Positions 59,324-62,413 of a stretch of DNA of 62,413 bases are shown here, piece by piece. Made by a program: the position numbers and the translations under genes. Source of the DNA: an uncultured Chloroflexota bacterium. Lineage in GTDB: Bacteria; Chloroflexota; Anaerolineae; Anaerolineales; Anaerolineaceae. Positions within the stretch are counted from its first letter, which is position 1. Each line of letters starts with the position of its first letter. The notes under the pieces are model-generated. The model was not told the DNA's origin. It did not search any database and saw only the letters and a program-made list of their open reading frames with translations. The stretch is from NCBI GenBank assembly GCA_902795255.1, contig CADBKS010000001.1, positions 1 through 62,413 on the forward strand, written 5' to 3'.

Positions 59324-60826
59324 ATGAAACAGAAGTGCTTTTCTTTGATCTTGCTGTGCTTGACGGCTGTTTTGCTGCTGTCTGCCTGTTCTTCGCAAAA
59401 GCCGTTCCGTGATTCGGATAAGACTTTCGCGGGGCTCCGCCCTGACGATATGGAAGATGCGGTTGAATATAAATATTTCTTCCTGCCGAAGCCTTACGGT
59501 CCGATGCCGGGATTCGTCGGGGACCCCATGCCCTACTGTGAAGACGGCACCTGTTATATCTACTTTCTCAAGGAAGGCGCCGGTTCCTTCAACCACTCGA
59601 TCTATCTGGCCACGACGAAGGATTTCCTGAGTTATACCGAGTATGACGACCCGATCATCGAGGCGAATTACGAAGGCGGCCAGGACGGCTGGGTCGGTAC
59701 AGGCTCCGTCGTTAAGGTGGGCAGCGAATATGACTTTTTCTATACGGCTCACGCTTCCACCGGGGATGTTGAATTCAAGGAAACGATCCGGGTGGCCAGA
59801 GGCAGCACACCGGAGGCTTTTGAAAAGGTTGCGGACTGGGAGCTGATCCCGCCGGAAGAGATCGGGCAGAAAAATGACTTTCGGGATCCGCAGGCTTACT
59901 ATGACGCGGAAAGCGATAAGATCATTCTCACGATCACGGCGGCCCAGGACGGTGTGGCCCGGATCCTCAAATATACGCTCAGCCCTGACCTCTCGGAAGC
60001 GGTTTATGACGGCATTATCCTGACCGACCCGACCGGGGATTTCTGGAACCTGGAATGCTCCGATACCTTCTGCATGAACGGCCATTGTTATCTGACGTAC
60101 TCCGGGCAGGATGATACGCTCTGGTATGCGGTTTCCGACAGCCGGTACGGCCCCTATTCCGAACCGCGGCGGATCGACGGGAAGATCTTCTATGCGGCCA
60201 AACATGCCGAGATGGACGGAAATATTTATATGGTCGGCTGGGCACGCCGTTCCGAATCGCTCCTGTCGGCGGGTCCGGTGACCGGATGGGGCGGCAATCT
60301 GACCGTTCAGCAGGTCGGGCAGAACGCGGACGGCAGCCTGTACCTGAAGACGCCGGATGCCATCGCGAAGACCTTCTCGGTAAAGCGTCCGCTGCTGACG
60401 AAAAAAGACAGCCTCACCGTGGAGTCCAAGGATCCAGCGCGCAGCTATACGGAAGCCTTTACCGCCTACGAACGCTTTATGCTTACCGGTAAATTTACCT
60501 TTACCGGCAGCGGGAGCTTCGGCCTGGCATTTGATTTCGGCAGCTCCGCGGAAGATTACAAGCTGATCCTGATGGATCCGGAGAAAGATATGCTGGATCT
60601 CCGCTTCGGCGGCGGATATACCGTGGCTTCAGAAACGGCCGCGCCGCTGGAACCGGGGAAGACTTATTCCTTCACCTATATTCAGGAAGGGTCTGTCGGC
60701 GTGTTTTATATTGACGGCCTGGCCGGGCTCACGGTCCGCCTTTACGGTGTGAGCGGGAAACCCGTCCGGCTCTTCGCGGAAAACAACAGTGTGACTTTCA
60801 GCGAACTGAAGGAATTCACGAACTGA
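59324..60826 (+). CDS. GH32-like (fructan hydrolase fold) lipoprotein
   Basis: A 500-residue lipoprotein with lipobox LSAC (about residue 21). A five-bladed propeller carries the GH32 catalytic triad positions: GDPMP (Asp about 67, in place of the usual NDPNG), FRDPQ (Asp about 188) and LECSD (Glu about 244). The C-terminal 150 residues form a beta-sandwich with EAFTAYERFMLTGKFTF, as in GH32 enzymes. GH32 enzymes release fructose from fructans or sucrose; the non-standard first motif makes the exact substrate uncertain. It probably acts outside the cell beside the sugar-binding lipoprotein encoded just upstream. Confidence 0.83.
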   Translation: MKQKCFSLILLCLTAVLLLSACSSQKPFRDSDKTFAGLRPDDMEDAVEYKYFFLPKPYGPMPGFVGDPMPYCEDGTCYIYFLKEGAGSFNHSIYLATTKDFLSYTEYDDPIIEANYEGGQDGWVGTGSVVKVGSEYDFFYTAHASTGDVEFKETIRVARGSTPEAFEKVADWELIPPEEIGQKNDFRDPQAYYDAESDKIILTITAAQDGVARILKYTLSPDLSEAVYDGIILTDPTGDFWNLECSDTFCMNGHCYLTYSGQDDTLWYAVSDSRYGPYSEPRRIDGKIFYAAKHAEMDGNIYMVGWARRSESLLSAGPVTGWGGNLTVQQVGQNADGSLYLKTPDAIAKTFSVKRPLLTKKDSLTVESKDPARSYTEAFTAYERFMLTGKFTFTGSGSFGLAFDFGSSAEDYKLILMDPEKDMLDLRFGGGYTVASETAAPLEPGKTYSFTYIQEGSVGVFYIDGLAGLTVRLYGVSGKPVRLFAENNSVTFSELKEFTN

Positions 60827-60848
60827 GAAAGATCTGCAAAGATGAAAG

Positions 60849-60897
60849 AAAGGGGCTGCCGCAAACGCAGATCACTGCAATAAGCGGCAGCCCCTTT
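60849..60897 (+). terminator. terminator after the GH32-like gene
   Basis: AAAGGGGCTGCCGC pairs with GCGGCAGCCCCTTT around a 21-base loop; T-run short (CTTA). Confidence 0.8.
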
Positions 60898-61428
60898 CTT
60901 ACTGATGAAGATCCTGAAAATTTTGACAAAGCGTGATGATACGATCTGTTTTTCAGGCAATAACCGGTAATTATTCAATCATAATGCTGTAAAAATCGTA
61001 AAACAGGTACAGTGTTCCCCCGGATCTCAAATTTGTTTTGAAATGTCAAATTCACGAAAAGTTATGGTGCAGGTATCGACACGCACAGAGATTTTATTCA
61101 GGTATGTGTGCCGGCAAAGCATGAGCGTTCAGATAAGAGCCGGGCTCTTATCCGGAGCGGAGGCGCAGGGATGCGGGCCCCGGGGAAAAAAGAGGCTCGG
61201 GCAGCGTCTTTGGAAAATACACGGGCAGTCAAACCGTGTCTTACGAAGCATCCCTTTCAGAATATAAGAGAAAGCCCTTATCACAGGAAAATCTGCATAA
61301 AATGGATCATCTCAATATATTACAAAACTAACATAAAAAACACGAATTTAGTCAATTCGGAATATGATTCATCACTGCTATAATCATGGCGTCAGTTTTG
61401 ATAACTGACAAAACAAAAAGGAGTAAAT
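60898..61428. other. gene-free stretch before the periplasmic sugar-binding protein
   Basis: No gene found; open frames at 61043 and 61108 lack ribosome-binding sites. A perfect hairpin GATAAGAGC-CGG-GCTCTTATC is at 61132-61152. A promoter probably lies at the end: TATAAT at 61378-61383 with a weak -35, then a leader and the strong AAAAGGAG site for ATG 61429. The purine-rich middle (61150-61210) has no recognised structure. Confidence 0.5.
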
Positions 61429-62413
61429 ATGAAAAAAGGCTTATTGTTACTTGTTGTTTTTGCAATGATTGCGGTCGTCTCAAGCGCAGTTTTTGCGCAG
61501 GATGAAGTCTGGCATCTGGGTATCCTTGTCCACTCTCTGGATAATGAATTCTGGGCACAGGAAGCCAAAGGCGGCGAACTTTTCGCTGACTCCAAGGATG
61601 ATGTCGTTGCCCAGGTCCTTGCTACAGATGGCGATGACAACAAAGAAATGCAGGCTATGCGCGACTTCATCGCCCAGTATGGCGATCACTCCATCTTCGT
61701 GACTGACCCTGCTTCCAAGGCCAACACCGCAAACATCGTTGAAATCGCTGAAGAAGCCGGCGCCAAGGTTGCCATTCTCTGGCATCACGCTGACGAACTC
61801 GAACCCGCCGATTACGATTCCTTCGTTGTCCATATGTCCCCGGATGATTTCGTTGCCGGTTACAACACCGCCAAGCATCTGTTCGACCTCATGGGCGGCA
61901 AGGGCAAGGTCGTTGCTCTCTACGGTCAGCAGGGCGAAGACTCCGCAGCCAACCGCTATGCCGGTTTCCAGGCTGCTCTGGCTGAATATCCGGAAGTCGA
62001 ATGCCTGGATATGCAGGTCGCTTCCTGGTCCCAGGATCAGGCTATGACCTTCACTCAGACCTGGCTCTCTACTTATGAAGATATCGACGCCATCTGGGCT
62101 GCCAACGACACCATGGGCCTCGGTGCCATTGAAGCTCTCAAGCTCGAAGGCAAGAACGGCCAGATCCTCGTCTGCGGCTGCGACGGTATTGCTGCTGCTT
62201 ACGAAGCCATTGAAGCCGGCGACATGGCCTGCACCGTTGCCAATAACGGCTACCTCCTCATGGGCTATGGCGCTTCCTATGCCTACCAGGCTGCGAAGAA
62301 CGGTCTCGTTGTTGAAAACCCGGTCATCAAGACCCAGGCTGTCCTCGTCACCGCTGACAACGTCGATGAATACAAAGCCATGTTCATCGACGGCACTCCG
62401 GAATACGATTTCG
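61429..62413 (+). CDS. periplasmic sugar-binding protein (RbsB/Peripla_BP_4 type), 3' end beyond window
   Basis: 328 codons are visible and the frame runs off the window. Signal peptide ending VFAQDE; then a ribose/galactose-binding fold with LGILVHSLDNEFWAQEAKGG, DNKEMQAMRDFIAQYGD, GKVVALYGQQGEDSAANRYA and DIDAIWAANDTMGLGAIEAL. Codons are strongly biased to C-ending and T-ending choices (CTC, GTC, GCT, GGC, TCC) with few CGG or GGG, unlike neighbouring genes, as expected for a very highly expressed protein. It likely heads a sugar ABC operon continuing to the right. Strong AAAAGGAG site before the ATG. Confidence 0.93.
   Translation, partial: MKKGLLLLVVFAMIAVVSSAVFAQDEVWHLGILVHSLDNEFWAQEAKGGELFADSKDDVVAQVLATDGDDNKEMQAMRDFIAQYGDHSIFVTDPASKANTANIVEIAEEAGAKVAILWHHADELEPADYDSFVVHMSPDDFVAGYNTAKHLFDLMGGKGKVVALYGQQGEDSAANRYAGFQAALAEYPEVECLDMQVASWSQDQAMTFTQTWLSTYEDIDAIWAANDTMGLGAIEALKLEGKNGQILVCGCDGIAAAYEAIEAGDMACTVANNGYLLMGYGASYAYQAAKNGLVVENPVIKTQAVLVTADNVDEYKAMFIDGTPEYDF

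Noticed and set aside
61043..61383. Two small frames in the 60.9-61.4 kb gap
   Set aside because: No start signals; Arg/Ser/Gly-rich arbitrary composition.

Overview
The window is about 62 kb of a moderately GC-rich bacterial chromosome carrying roughly 55 protein genes. No taxonomic marker gene is present. Three features point to an anaerobic, carbohydrate-using bacterium: NBR1-type Ig domain lipoproteins, lipoproteins with Thr/Pro/Glu-rich linkers behind the lipobox, and many sugar-binding lipoproteins and membrane glycosyltransferases. This is most reminiscent of Anaerolineae (Chloroflexota), but that assignment is an inference.

Layout. 0-3 kb (minus strand): a secreted C39-like peptidase, an Ig-like lipoprotein, a methyltransferase with a zinc-ribbon tail, and the small SRP RNA (ffs) with a clear promoter and T-run. 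3-13 kb (plus): an Lsa-type ABC-F ATPase, a CapA-like protein, an initiating phosphoglycosyltransferase, a family 5 solute-binding lipoprotein, an inositol-monophosphatase-like protein with an altered metal motif, a GtrA protein and ComEC. A collapsed cysteine-rich small-domain gene lies among them. 13.5-21 kb: a glycan export operon (three GT4 glycosyltransferases, a PL9-like beta-helix protein without signal peptide, Wzt-like ATPase, Wzm-like permease). 21-23 kb: a decaying patch (MscS fragment, SpoIIE-type phosphatase with an in-frame amber stop). 23.5-32 kb: GlgC, a PlsC-like acyltransferase, glycosyltransferases, and a tandem pair of equal-length sulfatase/LTA-synthase-like membrane proteins. 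32.5-34 kb (minus): QueF and a YhhQ-type transporter behind a structured, terminator-bearing leader. 34-40.6 kb: a WYL regulator, a DUF402 protein and a minus-strand run of hydrolases and a methyltransferase. 40.7-45.7 kb: a NitT/TauT-type ABC importer whose operon also encodes a Gfo/Idh/MocA oxidoreductase and a TIM-barrel isomerase. 45.8-57.7 kb: DUF554, an AT-rich acyltransferase bracketed by copies of the DUF554 3' end, secreted and zinc-ribbon proteins, a papain-like peptidase, pyruvate kinase, two small membrane proteins, an XRE regulator and a glutaredoxin. 57.9-62.4 kb: sugar-binding lipoproteins, a GH32-like lipoprotein, and a periplasmic sugar-binding protein cut by the window end.

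Main new signal. A dispersed intergenic element of about 135-160 bp occurs four times (35.6, 49.4, 51.0, 55.7 kb), with a fifth fragment at 56.7 kb. Copies occur in both orientations. Each has a GGCGCGGC/GCCGCGCC hairpin whose loop holds a near-invariant 15-nt sequence, followed by a long GC-rich hairpin. The arms of that second hairpin differ between copies but remain paired, which points to selection on a folded RNA or DNA structure. Two copies face each other around a single zinc-ribbon gene. I do not recognise it as a named family.
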